From contig JAHFVB010000015.1 in NCBI GenBank assembly GCA_023264755.1, positions 1 to 20,865 on the forward strand: a DNA stretch of 20,865 nucleotides. The letters run 5' to 3'. This document shows positions 1 through 7,084 of this stretch, piece after piece (the first letter of the stretch is position 1; each line of letters starts with the position of its first letter). This DNA comes from Mycobacterium sp. (lineage in GTDB: Bacteria > Actinomycetota > Actinomycetes > Mycobacteriales > Mycobacteriaceae). The position numbers were made by a program, and so were the translations under genes. The notes below the pieces were generated by a model. That model searched no databases. It was not told the origin of the DNA and saw nothing but the letters and a program-made list of their open reading frames with translations.

Positions 1-1
1 G

Positions 2-502
2 CTGTGGGGCATCGGCGGGTCCGCGCTCAGCGACCCCCAGGACTGCGCCGGCCTGCTCGCCCCGATCGCGGCGGGCGCGCCGGTGAACGGTTGGTCGGCC
101 TCCGGTGCAGGCGGCATCGTCTACGTGGTGGTGGCCCAGGCGAACGTCGCGCCCGTACCGGCCGCCGACTGCGCGTCCTGGACGATGTCTACCGACCACA
201 CCTCCGCCGCCATCTCCTCGGCCGACGTCCCGACGATCGCCCAAACCGCGTCGTCGCTGGGGTTGACCGCCGACCTGACCACCAGGGTCGAAGGTGGTTC
301 CGAAACGCATTCGCGGGCACAGACATTGATGACCTATCTCGGGGGCGACGGCGGGGACGATGGCGGGGACGGCGCGGCGGGCGGCGTGACTTACGTCGCG
401 TACGTGGTCGTCGTCACCGATCCGGGAGCGTCCGACCCACCGCTGGAACAGGGCTTCGCGGCGAACCTTCTGGTCGATACCGTGTCGGCGCTACGAAGCT
501 GA
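2..502 (+). CDS. Secreted DUF5642-like protein, 5' end missing
   Basis: This reading frame is open from base 2, so the gene begins outside the window; 166 residues are visible and it ends in TGA. The visible part has DPQDCA near the start, a VYVVVAQ strand, a second Cys in AADCASW and a C-terminal YVVVVTDP strand. The order of these elements parallels the complete lipoprotein downstream (DPPECA, ITIAVET, AACKKF, YRVIVTANP), so the two look like tandem paralogues. I recall this type as the mycobacterial DUF5642 family; its function is unknown. The two cysteines may form a disulfide in the exported protein, which is inference. An unusual Gly/Asp-rich loop (GGDGGDDGGDG) occurs where the paralogue has only a short turn. 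The signal peptide, if present, lies off the window. Confidence 0.7.
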   Translation: MWGIGGSALSDPQDCAGLLAPIAAGAPVNGWSASGAGGIVYVVVAQANVAPVPAADCASWTMSTDHTSAAISSADVPTIAQTASSLGLTADLTTRVEGGSETHSRAQTLMTYLGGDGGDDGGDGAAGGVTYVAYVVVVTDPGASDPPLEQGFAANLLVDTVSALRS

Positions 503-521
503 AGCCGCCGCGGCGGGTAGA

Positions 522-1187
522 TTGACGCCGGTGCTCAGAACGTTGCTCGTCGTCGCGTGCGCCGGCCTGTTGACCGCCTGCGGGGGCGGTGGACCGAGCC
601 CGGCCACCGGCGACATCGCCAAGGTGCTCGACGTCAAATCCAGCTTCGGACCCGCGTTCAAGGTCAGTACCTTCGGGCCGGCCGGCGTCGACCCGCACCT
701 GCTTTCGGGCCAGGCCCTGCCGCCCGGGGTGACGTTCGACCCGCCGGAGTGCGCCAAGGTCGCGACGGGGCTCGCGGTGCCGGACGGGCTCAAGGGCAAC
801 ATGGCCGCGACGACGGCCGAGGGCGAGGGCAACCGGTTCATCACCATCGCCGTCGAGACGTCGGAGCCGCTACCGTTCCCGGAACCCAGCGCGGCCTGCA
901 AGAAGTTCGCCTTCGCGGCCAACGGCGCCCGCGGCCTCGACGAGGTGGTGGAAGCGCCGACGATCGACGGGGCGCGCACGCTCGGGACCCATCGCGTCGT
1001 GCAGACGATGGTCAACGGCAAGCCGGCCACCGGCGAGCTCTACAACTACGTCGCGACGTACGGCAAGTACCGGGTGATCGTCACCGCGAATCCGCTGATC
1101 CAGCCGGGCCAGCCCGTGGCGCCCGTCAACACGCAGCGGGCCCGCGACCTGCTGACGGCGGCCGTGGCGGCGGTACGCGGCCACTAG
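522..1187 (+). CDS. Lipoprotein, DUF5642-like family
   Basis: A protein of about 221 residues with a classic lipoprotein signal: a short N-terminus with one Arg, the hydrophobic run LLVVACAGLL, and the lipobox LTAC with Cys at residue 20, followed by a Gly-rich linker. The mature domain has two further cysteines (PPECA and SAACKKF) and alternating beta-strand-like segments. It would be lipid-anchored outside the membrane. The start is either TTG at 522 or GTG at 531; both keep the whole signal and neither has a clear Shine-Dalgarno sequence. It lies 19 bp after the preceding related gene, so the pair is probably cotranscribed. Its stop codon shares the palindromic CTAG with the stop of the opposing alkB-like gene. 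The function is unknown. Confidence 0.85.
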   Translation: MTPVLRTLLVVACAGLLTACGGGGPSPATGDIAKVLDVKSSFGPAFKVSTFGPAGVDPHLLSGQALPPGVTFDPPECAKVATGLAVPDGLKGNMAATTAEGEGNRFITIAVETSEPLPFPEPSAACKKFAFAANGARGLDEVVEAPTIDGARTLGTHRVVQTMVNGKPATGELYNYVATYGKYRVIVTANPLIQPGQPVAPVNTQRARDLLTAAVAAVRGH

Positions 1188-1783
1188 CGCACGTTCTTGG
1201 GCCGGAACTGGATGCTGATGCGTGGGCCCACCGGTCTGGCGGTCTTCGGAACCGAGTGCTCCCACGTGCGTTGGCACGACCCGCCCATCACCAGCAGGTC
1301 ACCGTGGCCCTGCGGCAAGCGCAGCGTGCGGCCGCCGGCGCGGGGACGTAGCGCGAAGACGCGTCGGGCGCCCAGGCTGACGATCGCCACCATGGTGTCT
1401 TCGGTGCTGCTGCGGCCGATGGTGTCGCCGTGCCAGGCGACACTGTCGTGACCGTCGCGGTACAGGCACAGACCGGCCGTGGTGAACGGCTCGCCGAGCT
1501 CGCGCGCATAGATGTCGTTGAGCCGGACCCGCAGCCGAGCGATCGCGGGGTGGGGGGCCGGCTCGGCGCTGAGGTCGTGAAAGCTCACCAGCCGTGGGAC
1601 GTCGAGTACCCGGTCGTACATCTGACGGCGTTCGGCGCGCCACGGGATCGACTGCTCGAGGTCGTCGAACAGACCCTCCGGCCCGCCGTTGAGCCAGCCG
1701 GCCCGCACGTCGATCCAGGCGCCGTCGCCGAGTTCGCGCCGATCGGCATGGCCGAAGAGCGACTCCTGAACCGCCAAGGACAC
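1184..1783 (-). CDS. AlkB-like 2OG-Fe(II) dioxygenase
   Basis: A 199-residue protein of the AlkB family, which oxidatively removes alkyl groups from nucleic acid bases using Fe(II), oxygen and 2-oxoglutarate. The full set of catalytic residues is visible: the iron ligands H118-x-D120 in AWHGD and H176 in TWEHSV, and the 2-oxoglutarate-binding arginine pair in RISIQFR (R188, R194), which matches the RxxxxxR signature of AlkB. It corresponds in position and type to Rv1000c of M. tuberculosis, as I recall. The GTG start at 1783 is supported by a TAGCAT -10 element ending 6 nt upstream, the spacing expected for a leaderless message. It sits 31 bp downstream of soxR on the same strand, so it may also be reached by soxR transcription. 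The exact substrate (DNA, RNA or other) cannot be read from the sequence. Confidence 0.9.
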   Translation of the reverse strand: MSLAVQESLFGHADRRELGDGAWIDVRAGWLNGGPEGLFDDLEQSIPWRAERRQMYDRVLDVPRLVSFHDLSAEPAPHPAIARLRVRLNDIYARELGEPFTTAGLCLYRDGHDSVAWHGDTIGRSSTEDTMVAIVSLGARRVFALRPRAGGRTLRLPQGHGDLLVMGGSCQRTWEHSVPKTARPVGPRISIQFRPKNVR

Positions 1784-1789
1784 CCGGCC

Positions 1790-1795
1790 ATGCTA
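1790..1795 (-). promoter_or_regulatory. -10 element of alkB-like gene (leaderless)
   Basis: TAGCAT reads on the minus strand and ends 6 nt before the GTG at 1783. This fits the mycobacterial TAnnnT -10 hexamer with transcription starting at the first base of the start codon. No good -35 is visible. Confidence 0.45.
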
Positions 1796-1814
1796 TCGCA
1801 CATACATTCGAAAA

Positions 1815-2246
1815 TCACAGATTGGCCGCGCCGGGTCCCTTCGCGGACAACACGTCGTCGGGGTTGAACAGCGCGCACACCTTGAGGCTCATGCAACCAC
1901 AGCCGATGCAGCCAGTCAGATTGTCGCGCAACCGTTGCAGGTGCAGAATCCGCTCGTCGAGGTCCGAGCGCCAACCGGCCGACAGGCGGGCCCAGTCCTT
2001 GCTGGTCGGCACCCGGTCGAGTGGCAGCGTGGCCAGCGCGTCGCGGATGCGGGCCAACGGAATTCCCAGCCGCTGCGACATTCGGATGAAGGCCACCCGG
2101 CGGATGGTGTCCCGGGTGTAGCGGCGTTGATTGCCGGCTGTGCGGCGGCTCGCGATCAAGCCCTCGCGCTCATAGAAGTGCAGGGCGGACACCGCTACTC
2201 CGCTGCGATGCGATAGCTCGCCGGGCGTCAGCTCGGACAACTCCAT
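1815..2246 (-). CDS. soxR: Redox-sensitive transcriptional regulator SoxR
   Basis: A 143-residue MerR-family regulator. The N-terminal winged helix-turn-helix begins with LTPGELSHRSGVAVSALHFYE and is followed by RRYTRD and the dimerisation helix. The C-terminal cluster CIGCGCMSLKVC (C113, C116, C118, C124) has the exact spacing of the [2Fe-2S] site of SoxR, which senses redox-cycling compounds or oxidative conditions. The ATG at 2246 lies 7 nt after a TATTGT -10 element, suggesting a leaderless transcript. A SoxR-box palindrome overlaps that -10 element, so autoregulation is likely. The next gene on the strand, 31 bp on, is the AlkB-like dioxygenase. In actinobacteria SoxR usually controls oxidases, oxidoreductases or transporters rather than soxS. 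I recall no soxR at this point in M. tuberculosis, so it may be an accessory insertion. Confidence 0.95.
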   Translation of the reverse strand: MELSELTPGELSHRSGVAVSALHFYEREGLIASRRTAGNQRRYTRDTIRRVAFIRMSQRLGIPLARIRDALATLPLDRVPTSKDWARLSAGWRSDLDERILHLQRLRDNLTGCIGCGCMSLKVCALFNPDDVLSAKGPGAANL

Positions 2247-2248
2247 GA

Positions 2249-2266
2249 CCTGAACAATAGTTGAGG
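2249..2266. promoter_or_regulatory. SoxR-box operator
   Basis: An 18-bp imperfect palindrome, CCTGAACAATAGTTGAGG. Its outer arms (CCT-AA and TT-AGG) match the E. coli SoxR box (CCTCAA...TTGAGG). It lies immediately upstream of soxR and overlaps the putative soxR -10 element (2254-2259, TATTGT on the minus strand). A TTGGCT -35-like element lies at 2279-2284, giving the long 19-bp spacer typical of MerR-type promoters. The identification rests on the motif and on the adjacent SoxR gene. Confidence 0.75.
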
Positions 2267-2305
2267 TGTCGCGGGTGTAGCCAACGATGCAGCCCCCGAT
2301 GGCGT

Positions 2306-2311
2306 TACGGT
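2306..2311 (+). promoter_or_regulatory. -10 element of arcA (leaderless)
   Basis: TACGGT lies 7 nt before the GTG at 2319. It supports 2319 rather than the upstream in-frame GTG at 2310 as the arcA start. No clear -35 is seen. Confidence 0.4.
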
Positions 2312-2318
2312 GCTAGGT

Positions 2319-3524
2319 GTGACGGGCACTGTGCTGGGCTCCAATTCAGAGGTGGGCGCGCTGCGGGTGGTCATCCTGCATCGCCCTGGCGCCGAGCTGC
2401 AGCGGCTGACCCCGCGCAACAACGACGTGCTGCTGTTCGACGGGTTGCCCTGGGTGGCCAAGGCCCAGCAGGAACACGATGCCTTCGCTGCGGTGTTGCG
2501 TTCCCGCGGTGTCGAGGTGCTGCTGCTCGGCGAGCTGTTGACCGAGGCGCTGGTCAGTGGTGCCGCCCGCATGCAGGGCATCGCTGCGGCCGTCGACGCG
2601 CGCCGCCTCGGATTGCCACTGGCCCAGGAACTTTCGAAGTACCTGCGCACGCTCGAGCCCGAACCGCTGGCCCGAGTGCTGATGGCGGGGATGACGTTCA
2701 ACGAGTTGCCCTTCCACGAGGGCGAGCTGTCGCTGGTGCGCCGCATGCATCACGGTGGCGACTTCGTCATCGATCCGCTGCCCAACCTGCTGTTCACCCG
2801 CGACTCGTCGTTCTGGATCGGCCCGCGGGTGGCCATCACGTCGTTGGCGCTGCCAGCGCGGGCCCGCGAGACGTCGTTGACCGACCTGATCTACGCCCAT
2901 CACCCGCGCTTCCTCGGGGTGCGGCGGGCCTACGAATCGCGCTCGGCGCCCGTCGAAGGCGGTGACGTGCTGTTGCTCGCCCCTGGGGTGGTGGCCGTCG
3001 GTGTGGGCGAGCGGACCACCCCGGCCGGGGCCGAGGCGTTGGCGCGCAGCCTGTTCGACGACGGACTCGCCCACACCGTGTTGGCGGTGCCCATCGCGCA
3101 GGAGCGGGCCCAGATGCACCTGGACACCGTCTGCACCATGGTCGACACCGATGCCGTCGTGATGTACCCGAACATCGTCGACTCGTTGTCCGCGTTCACG
3201 ATTCGCAAGCGCTCCGATGGGGTGAGCATCGAACGCGCAGCGCCGTTCGTCGAGGCGGCCGCCGACGCCATGGGCATCGAGAAGTTGCGCGTCATCGACA
3301 CCGGGCTGGACCCCGTGACCGCCGAACGCGAGCAGTGGGACGACGGCAACAACACGCTGGCGTTGGCCCCCGGTGTCGTCGTCGCATACGAACGCAACGT
3401 GGAAACCAATGCCCGGCTGTCGGATTCGGGTATCGAGGTGCTGCCGATCGCGGCGTCCGAGCTCGGTACCGGCCGCGGCGGTCCGCGGTGTATGTCGTGC
3501 CCGGTGGCGCGAGATCCGCTGTAG
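2319..3524 (+). CDS. arcA: Arginine deiminase
   Basis: A 401-residue arginine deiminase, which hydrolyses L-arginine to citrulline and ammonia in the cytoplasm. Visible family features, in order: the N-terminal [19 protein letters not shown] strand, [21 protein letters not shown] (substrate-binding Asp), EGGDVLLL, the [11 protein letters not shown] block with the catalytic His, WDDGNN, and the C-terminal GGPRCMSCP with the nucleophilic Cys391. Its length is normal and the protein closely resembles M. tuberculosis ArcA (Rv1001) as I recall it. GTG 2319 is chosen because it aligns with that protein's start and follows a -10 element by 7 nt; GTG 2310 is the alternative. No arcB, arcC or arcD neighbour is visible, so this is a stand-alone deiminase rather than the full arginine fermentation operon. 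It faces away from soxR. Confidence 0.95.
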   Translation: MTGTVLGSNSEVGALRVVILHRPGAELQRLTPRNNDVLLFDGLPWVAKAQQEHDAFAAVLRSRGVEVLLLGELLTEALVSGAARMQGIAAAVDARRLGLPLAQELSKYLRTLEPEPLARVLMAGMTFNELPFHEGELSLVRRMHHGGDFVIDPLPNLLFTRDSSFWIGPRVAITSLALPARARETSLTDLIYAHHPRFLGVRRAYESRSAPVEGGDVLLLAPGVVAVGVGERTTPAGAEALARSLFDDGLAHTVLAVPIAQERAQMHLDTVCTMVDTDAVVMYPNIVDSLSAFTIRKRSDGVSIERAAPFVEAAADAMGIEKLRVIDTGLDPVTAEREQWDDGNNTLALAPGVVVAYERNVETNARLSDSGIEVLPIAASELGTGRGGPRCMSCPVARDPL

Positions 3525-3585
3525 GCACCCCTACGCCCCCGCTTCGCGTGCGCTGAGGGCTGCGAATCCGATGGAAACACGACCC

Positions 3586-4437
3586 TCAACGCAGCGGAAG
3601 CGTTCGTCCGCGGGCAGTCCATGCCTCGCTGAGGCGATGCACGATGAACGCCCGGCTGTGCTCGGCGACCACGTGCACGTCGATCCACCCCTGCCGGCGC
3701 ACCAGTTCGTTGCGCCCGATGTCGTGGACGAAGCGTCGTCGGTCCGTCTGATGGAGTGCGCCGTCATAGTCGAGCCCGATCCTTGGCTCGTCCCAGCCCA
3801 TGTCGAGGAACGCCTCCGAGAACCCGTCGCTCACGCGAATCTGGGTGCGGGGCCGGGGAAATCCCGCAGCGATGACCAGTAGACGCAGCCACGTCTCCTT
3901 GGGCGATTGCGCACCGGCGTCCATCAGGTCGATGGCACGACGCCAGGTCCGATAGCCCCGCGCCCGCGGATAGCGACGGCCAAGCGCCAGCACGTCGTCG
4001 GGGGCCACCGCCGTCGCACGGGCCAGCGCGTCGAGCTGCCGTACCGCCTGTTCCAGCAACAGGTGACGCGCGATGTCGAGCGCCGTCCTTTCCGGTGACG
4101 TCACTGGGATTCCGTCGAGGTACACGAGCTCGTCGTCGGAGAGTTGTTCGCGCCGAGTGATGATGCCGTTCGGCGGCCGCGAGCACGACGAGATCAACTC
4201 GATCGGAGTCCGAGCCTCGACCCATTGCACACCGTGCAGTGCGGCGGCGGCGCGACCTGCCACGATTCCTCGCCGACCCGACCATAGCCACGCCCCGACA
4301 GTGCGCTGGCGGAGCGACGGCTCGACGAGCTTCGCGGTGTAGACGTCGGGAAACAGTGCCGAGTACCGCCACCGCAACTGCCCGCGCGTGAGCGCGCCTG
4401 CCCGTAGCGACTCGCTGCCGAGGAATACGTCGTCCAT
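3586..4437 (-). CDS. DUF559 / AbiEi-like domain protein
   Basis: A 283-residue protein of a family common in mycobacteria. The N-terminal part (residues 1-60) resembles the winged-helix domain of AbiEi-type antitoxins (ALTRGQLRWRYSALFPDVY). The middle part is helical (SPERTALDIARHL). The C-terminal DUF559 part resembles Vsr/PD-(D/E)xK nucleases, with candidate acidic residues E181 (SPKETWLRLL), D212 (LDMGW) and D223 (LDYDG), then H229. Nuclease activity is inferred from the fold only; family members are often listed simply as DUF559 proteins. No toxin partner (AbiEii) is adjacent, so this is not an obvious toxin-antitoxin pair. ATG 4437 is the first clear start. The frame stays open upstream, but through sequence with no family similarity. 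It is convergent with arcA, with a 61-bp gap in which I see no convincing terminator. Confidence 0.85.
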   Translation of the reverse strand: MDDVFLGSESLRAGALTRGQLRWRYSALFPDVYTAKLVEPSLRQRTVGAWLWSGRRGIVAGRAAAALHGVQWVEARTPIELISSCSRPPNGIITRREQLSDDELVYLDGIPVTSPERTALDIARHLLLEQAVRQLDALARATAVAPDDVLALGRRYPRARGYRTWRRAIDLMDAGAQSPKETWLRLLVIAAGFPRPRTQIRVSDGFSEAFLDMGWDEPRIGLDYDGALHQTDRRRFVHDIGRNELVRRQGWIDVHVVAEHSRAFIVHRLSEAWTARGRTLPLR

Positions 4438-4487
4438 GCGCGCATCGTGATGAGTGCGACCGACAGAAGCGCCCGCGAATGCTCCGG

Positions 4488-4509
4488 TTGTACACAGGGC
4501 TGTGGATGG
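4488..4509. repeat. Inverted pair of DnaA-box-like nonamers
   Basis: TTGTACACA at 4488-4496 faces TGTGGATGG at 4501-4509, separated by 4 bp. The first differs by one base from the mycobacterial-type DnaA box TTGTCCACA; the complement of the second, CCATCCACA, differs at two positions from TTATCCACA. The pair lies about 50-70 bp upstream of the DUF559 gene. Calling it a DnaA site is speculative. Confidence 0.35.
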
Positions 4510-4527
4510 CGGGAATTCGCAGCCCTG
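4495..4527 (-). terminator. Possible terminator after pmt
   Basis: CAGGGCTG (4495-4502) can pair with CAGCCCTG (4520-4527) across a 17-nt loop, 29 bp past the pmt stop codon on the minus strand. There is no U-tract, as is usual in mycobacteria. The large loop and short stem keep confidence low, and the stem overlaps the DnaA-box-like pair. Confidence 0.25.
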
Positions 4528-4555
4528 AGCGCAACCGAAGTGAGGGCGAAGCTGG

Positions 4556-6100
4556 CTAGCGCCAGGACGGCAGCCAGATCTCCATGTTCCACGTCGCCTG
4601 GGAGACCGGTAGCCCCGTGAGTATCGGGTACAACCAGGTGAAGTTCGTAATGACAAGCGCCACATAGAAACACACGACGAGCAATCCGAGTGTGTGGCGT
4701 TCGGCGTTCTGCCTCGGCGCGTAGAGCACGTCACCCAGGATCAGCGCGATCATGATGACCAGGAACGGGGCCATCGGGGCGGCGTAGAAGAAGTACATCT
4801 GCCGGTCGATGTCGGCGAACCACGGCAGGAAGCCCGCGGCGTAGCCGGTCAACGCCACCGCATAGCGCCAGTCGCGCTTGACGAACGTCCGCCACGACGC
4901 CCACAGCAGCACCGGCACCGCGATGAACCACATCGCCGGCGTACCCACGAGCATCACGGCCTTGACGCAGGACTGGGCGCCGCAGCCCGCGACGTTTTCC
5001 TGGTCGATGGCGTACAGCACCGGCCGCAGCGACATCGGCCATATCCACGGCTTCGACTCCCACGGGTGGTGGTTGCCGGCGGCGTTGGTCAACCCCGCAT
5101 GGAACTTGAACACCCCGTAGGTGAAGTGCCACAGCGATCGGATGGCGTCCGGGAGCAGGCCGTCCGGACCGATCGACCGGTATTCCTCGTGGCGGTCGAC
5201 GGCGGTTTCGGAGGCGAACCAGGGCGCATACGAGGCGAGGTAGACGGCGAACGGGATGAGTCCGAACACGTAGAGCGCCGGCCCGACGTCGCGCCGCAGC
5301 GTCCCCACCCACGGCCGCGGCACCCGGTACTGCCGACGGGCTACCACGTCGAAGGCCAACGTCATGAGGCCGAAGAACAGGATGAAGTACAGCCCCGACC
5401 ATTTCGTGGCGAACGCCAGCCCGAGCAGCACTCCCGCGCCGAAGCGCCACCAGCGCACGCCCAGTCGCGGACCCCACGGGGTATCGGCGATGCGGCCCTC
5501 GAGCAGCGCGACGTGCATCCGCTCGCGCATCTGGTCCCGGTCGACCATCAACGCACCGAACGCGGCGACGACGAAACTCACCAGGAACACGTCGAGCAGC
5601 GCGGTGCGCGCCGTGACGAAGCTGACGCCGTCGGCGATGATCAGCAGCCCGGCGATCCCGCCGATCAGCGTCGAGCGCGTGATGCGGCGCACGATGCGCG
5701 CCACCAGCAGCACGATGAGCACGCCGCACACGGCGCTGGAGAACCGCCAACCGACGCCGTTGTAGCCGAACAACGCCTCGCCGATGGCCACCAGTTGCTT
5801 GCCGACCGGCGGGTGCACCACCAGCCCGTAGCCGGGGTTGTCCTCGACGAAGCCGTTGCCGAGCAGCTGCCAGGCCTGCGGCGCGTAGTGCTTCTCGTCG
5901 AAGATCGGGGTGCCGGCGTCGGTGGGGGAGCCGAGGTTGAGGAATCGGGTGAGCGCCGCGAGCGCGGTGATGACGGCCGTCATGACCCAGCCCTGCAAGC
6001 GGTCGTGCGGGCCGAAGTCCGGCACCGGCACCAGCGGGCCCGGACTGATCACGGGGACCGTGCGCTCGGGCGCGATGTCGTCGAGCGGCGGAGCGGTCAC
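4556..6100 (-). CDS. pmt: Polyprenyl-phosphate-mannose-protein mannosyltransferase
   Basis: A 514-residue integral membrane enzyme that transfers mannose from polyprenyl-phosphomannose to Ser/Thr of exported proteins at the outer face of the membrane (actinobacterial PMT/GT39 family, Rv1002c type). The first external loop carries the essential acidic pair, D68-E69 in GTPIFDEKHYAP, followed by VVHPPVGKQL. About ten hydrophobic segments follow, and the protein ends MEIWLPSWR, all as in the family. Length fits (about 500 residues). The start is GTG 6100. The frame remains open far upstream, but that extension is antisense to rsmI and unrelated to PMTs. A TACGAT -10 element ends 7 nt before the GTG, so the message is probably leaderless. 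rsmI is divergent, 24 bp away. Confidence 0.95.
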   Translation of the reverse strand: MTAPPLDDIAPERTVPVISPGPLVPVPDFGPHDRLQGWVMTAVITALAALTRFLNLGSPTDAGTPIFDEKHYAPQAWQLLGNGFVEDNPGYGLVVHPPVGKQLVAIGEALFGYNGVGWRFSSAVCGVLIVLLVARIVRRITRSTLIGGIAGLLIIADGVSFVTARTALLDVFLVSFVVAAFGALMVDRDQMRERMHVALLEGRIADTPWGPRLGVRWWRFGAGVLLGLAFATKWSGLYFILFFGLMTLAFDVVARRQYRVPRPWVGTLRRDVGPALYVFGLIPFAVYLASYAPWFASETAVDRHEEYRSIGPDGLLPDAIRSLWHFTYGVFKFHAGLTNAAGNHHPWESKPWIWPMSLRPVLYAIDQENVAGCGAQSCVKAVMLVGTPAMWFIAVPVLLWASWRTFVKRDWRYAVALTGYAAGFLPWFADIDRQMYFFYAAPMAPFLVIMIALILGDVLYAPRQNAERHTLGLLVVCFYVALVITNFTWLYPILTGLPVSQATWNMEIWLPSWR

Positions 6101-6124
6101 AAGGGCGATCGTAGGCTGTCGAGT
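6101..6124. promoter_or_regulatory. Overlapping divergent pmt/rsmI promoters
   Basis: The whole region between the two GTG starts is 24 bp. On the minus strand TACGAT (6108-6113) is 7 nt from the pmt GTG. On the plus strand TAGGCT (6112-6117) is 7 nt from the rsmI GTG. The two -10 elements share bases 6112-6113 (TA). Both -35 regions would fall inside the opposite coding region. Confidence 0.55.
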
Positions 6125-6973
6125 GTGACTAGCCCGAAGACAGGAGGACGCCTGCTGTTGGCCGCCACGCCGCTCGGCCAGCCCGCGGACGCGTCCGCAC
6201 GGTTGATCGAGGCGCTCGGCAGTGCTGACGTGATCGCTGCGGAGGACACCCGGCGGGTACGGGTGCTGGCCAGTTCGCTCGGCGTTCGGCCGACGGGGCG
6301 CATCGTCAGCTTCTTCGACCAGAACGAGGCGAGTCGGGTGCCCATGCTGGTCGACGAGGTGGCCGGCGGGGCGACGGTGCTGGTCGTCAGCGACGCGGGC
6401 ATGCCGTTGATCAGCGATCCGGGGTACCGGCTGGTGGCGGCGTGCGCAGCGGCCGGCCTGTCGGTCAGCTGCCTGCCGGGCCCTTCGGCGGTGACGACGG
6501 CGCTGGCGGTGTCGGGGCTGCCGTCCGACCGGTTCTGCTTCGAGGGGTTCGCGCCGCGCAAGCACGCCGCGCGGGTGACGTGGCTGACGACGCTGGCGGG
6601 TGAGCAACGCACGTGTGTGTTCTTCGAGTCGCCGCGTCGGCTTGGCGAATGCCTGCGTGACGCGGTGGACACCCTTGGGCCCGAGCGCCGGGCGGTGGTC
6701 TGCCGGGAGTTGACCAAGACGCACGAGGAGGTCAAGCGGGGCACGTTGGCCGAGCTCGCGGACTGGGCCGCCGACGGGGTGCTCGGGGAGTTGACCGTCG
6801 TGCTGGCCGGAGCGCTCCCGCGCACCGACGTGGCCGACTTGGTCGCCGAGGTGAGCAGGCGCGTCGCTGCCGGCGCCGGGGTGAAGGATGCGTGCGCCGA
6901 GGTGATCGCGGCTCACCCGGGCGCTCCGTCGCGGCGTGAGCTCTACGACGCGGTGCTGCGCTCGCGAAGCTGA
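6125..6973 (+). CDS. rsmI: 16S rRNA (cytidine-2'-O)-methyltransferase RsmI
   Basis: A 282-residue SAM-dependent methyltransferase of the tetrapyrrole-methylase fold, which 2'-O-methylates C1402 of 16S rRNA. Family blocks are present in order: LLAATPLGQPADAS near the N-terminus, IAAEDTRR (39-44), VVSDAGMPLISDPGYRLV (87-104), CLPGPSAVTTALAVSGL, FFESPRR (167-172) and VCRELTKTHEEV. Its length and position after pmt match Rv1003 as I recall it. The GTG at 6125 is chosen because the first family block begins nine residues later and a TAGGCT -10 element lies 7 nt upstream. The open frame extends far to the left, but that part is antisense to pmt. It acts on the same decoding-centre region of 16S rRNA that KsgA, encoded later in the window, helps mature. 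Confidence 0.95.
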   Translation: MTSPKTGGRLLLAATPLGQPADASARLIEALGSADVIAAEDTRRVRVLASSLGVRPTGRIVSFFDQNEASRVPMLVDEVAGGATVLVVSDAGMPLISDPGYRLVAACAAAGLSVSCLPGPSAVTTALAVSGLPSDRFCFEGFAPRKHAARVTWLTTLAGEQRTCVFFESPRRLGECLRDAVDTLGPERRAVVCRELTKTHEEVKRGTLAELADWAADGVLGELTVVLAGALPRTDVADLVAEVSRRVAAGAGVKDACAEVIAAHPGAPSRRELYDAVLRSRS

Positions 6974-7012
6974 GCGGGCCCCGTTGCCCATGAACGTCGA
7001 CCCAAGTTCCCA

Positions 7013-7025
7013 GCCAACGCTTGGC
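7013..7025. repeat. Small inverted repeat upstream of amidohydrolase gene
   Basis: GCCAA, a CGC loop, then TTGGC: a perfect 5-bp dyad. A TACGCT -10-like hexamer follows at 7035-7040, so the dyad could be an operator in the promoter of the downstream gene. It is short, and chance occurrence is possible. Confidence 0.25.
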
Positions 7026-7084
7026 AATCGGGCCTACGCTCGATCCAGCGGCTGGCGCCGCCCTTGACCGTCGAGGAGTAGCTC

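Noticed and set aside
2310..2318. arcA start at GTG 2310
   Set aside because: GTG 2319 fits the homologue's N-terminus better and lies 7 nt from a -10 element; 2310 would lie inside that element.
3525..3585. Terminator between arcA and the DUF559 gene (TGAGGG and CCCTCA)
   Set aside because: The arms are only 6 bp with a 23-nt loop and one arm includes the DUF559 stop codon; this is too weak to call.
3586..4437. Complete AbiE-type toxin-antitoxin system
   Set aside because: No adjacent AbiEii nucleotidyltransferase toxin gene is present; the neighbours are arcA and pmt.
4694..6124. Very long plus-strand open frame running into rsmI
   Set aside because: It is antisense to pmt, its product is a His/Arg/Glu-rich shadow translation, and only the part from 6125 matches RsmI.
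6101..7027. Long minus-strand extension of the pmt frame
   Set aside because: The extension is antisense to rsmI with low-complexity Arg/Gln/His-rich content; PMT similarity begins at GTG 6100.
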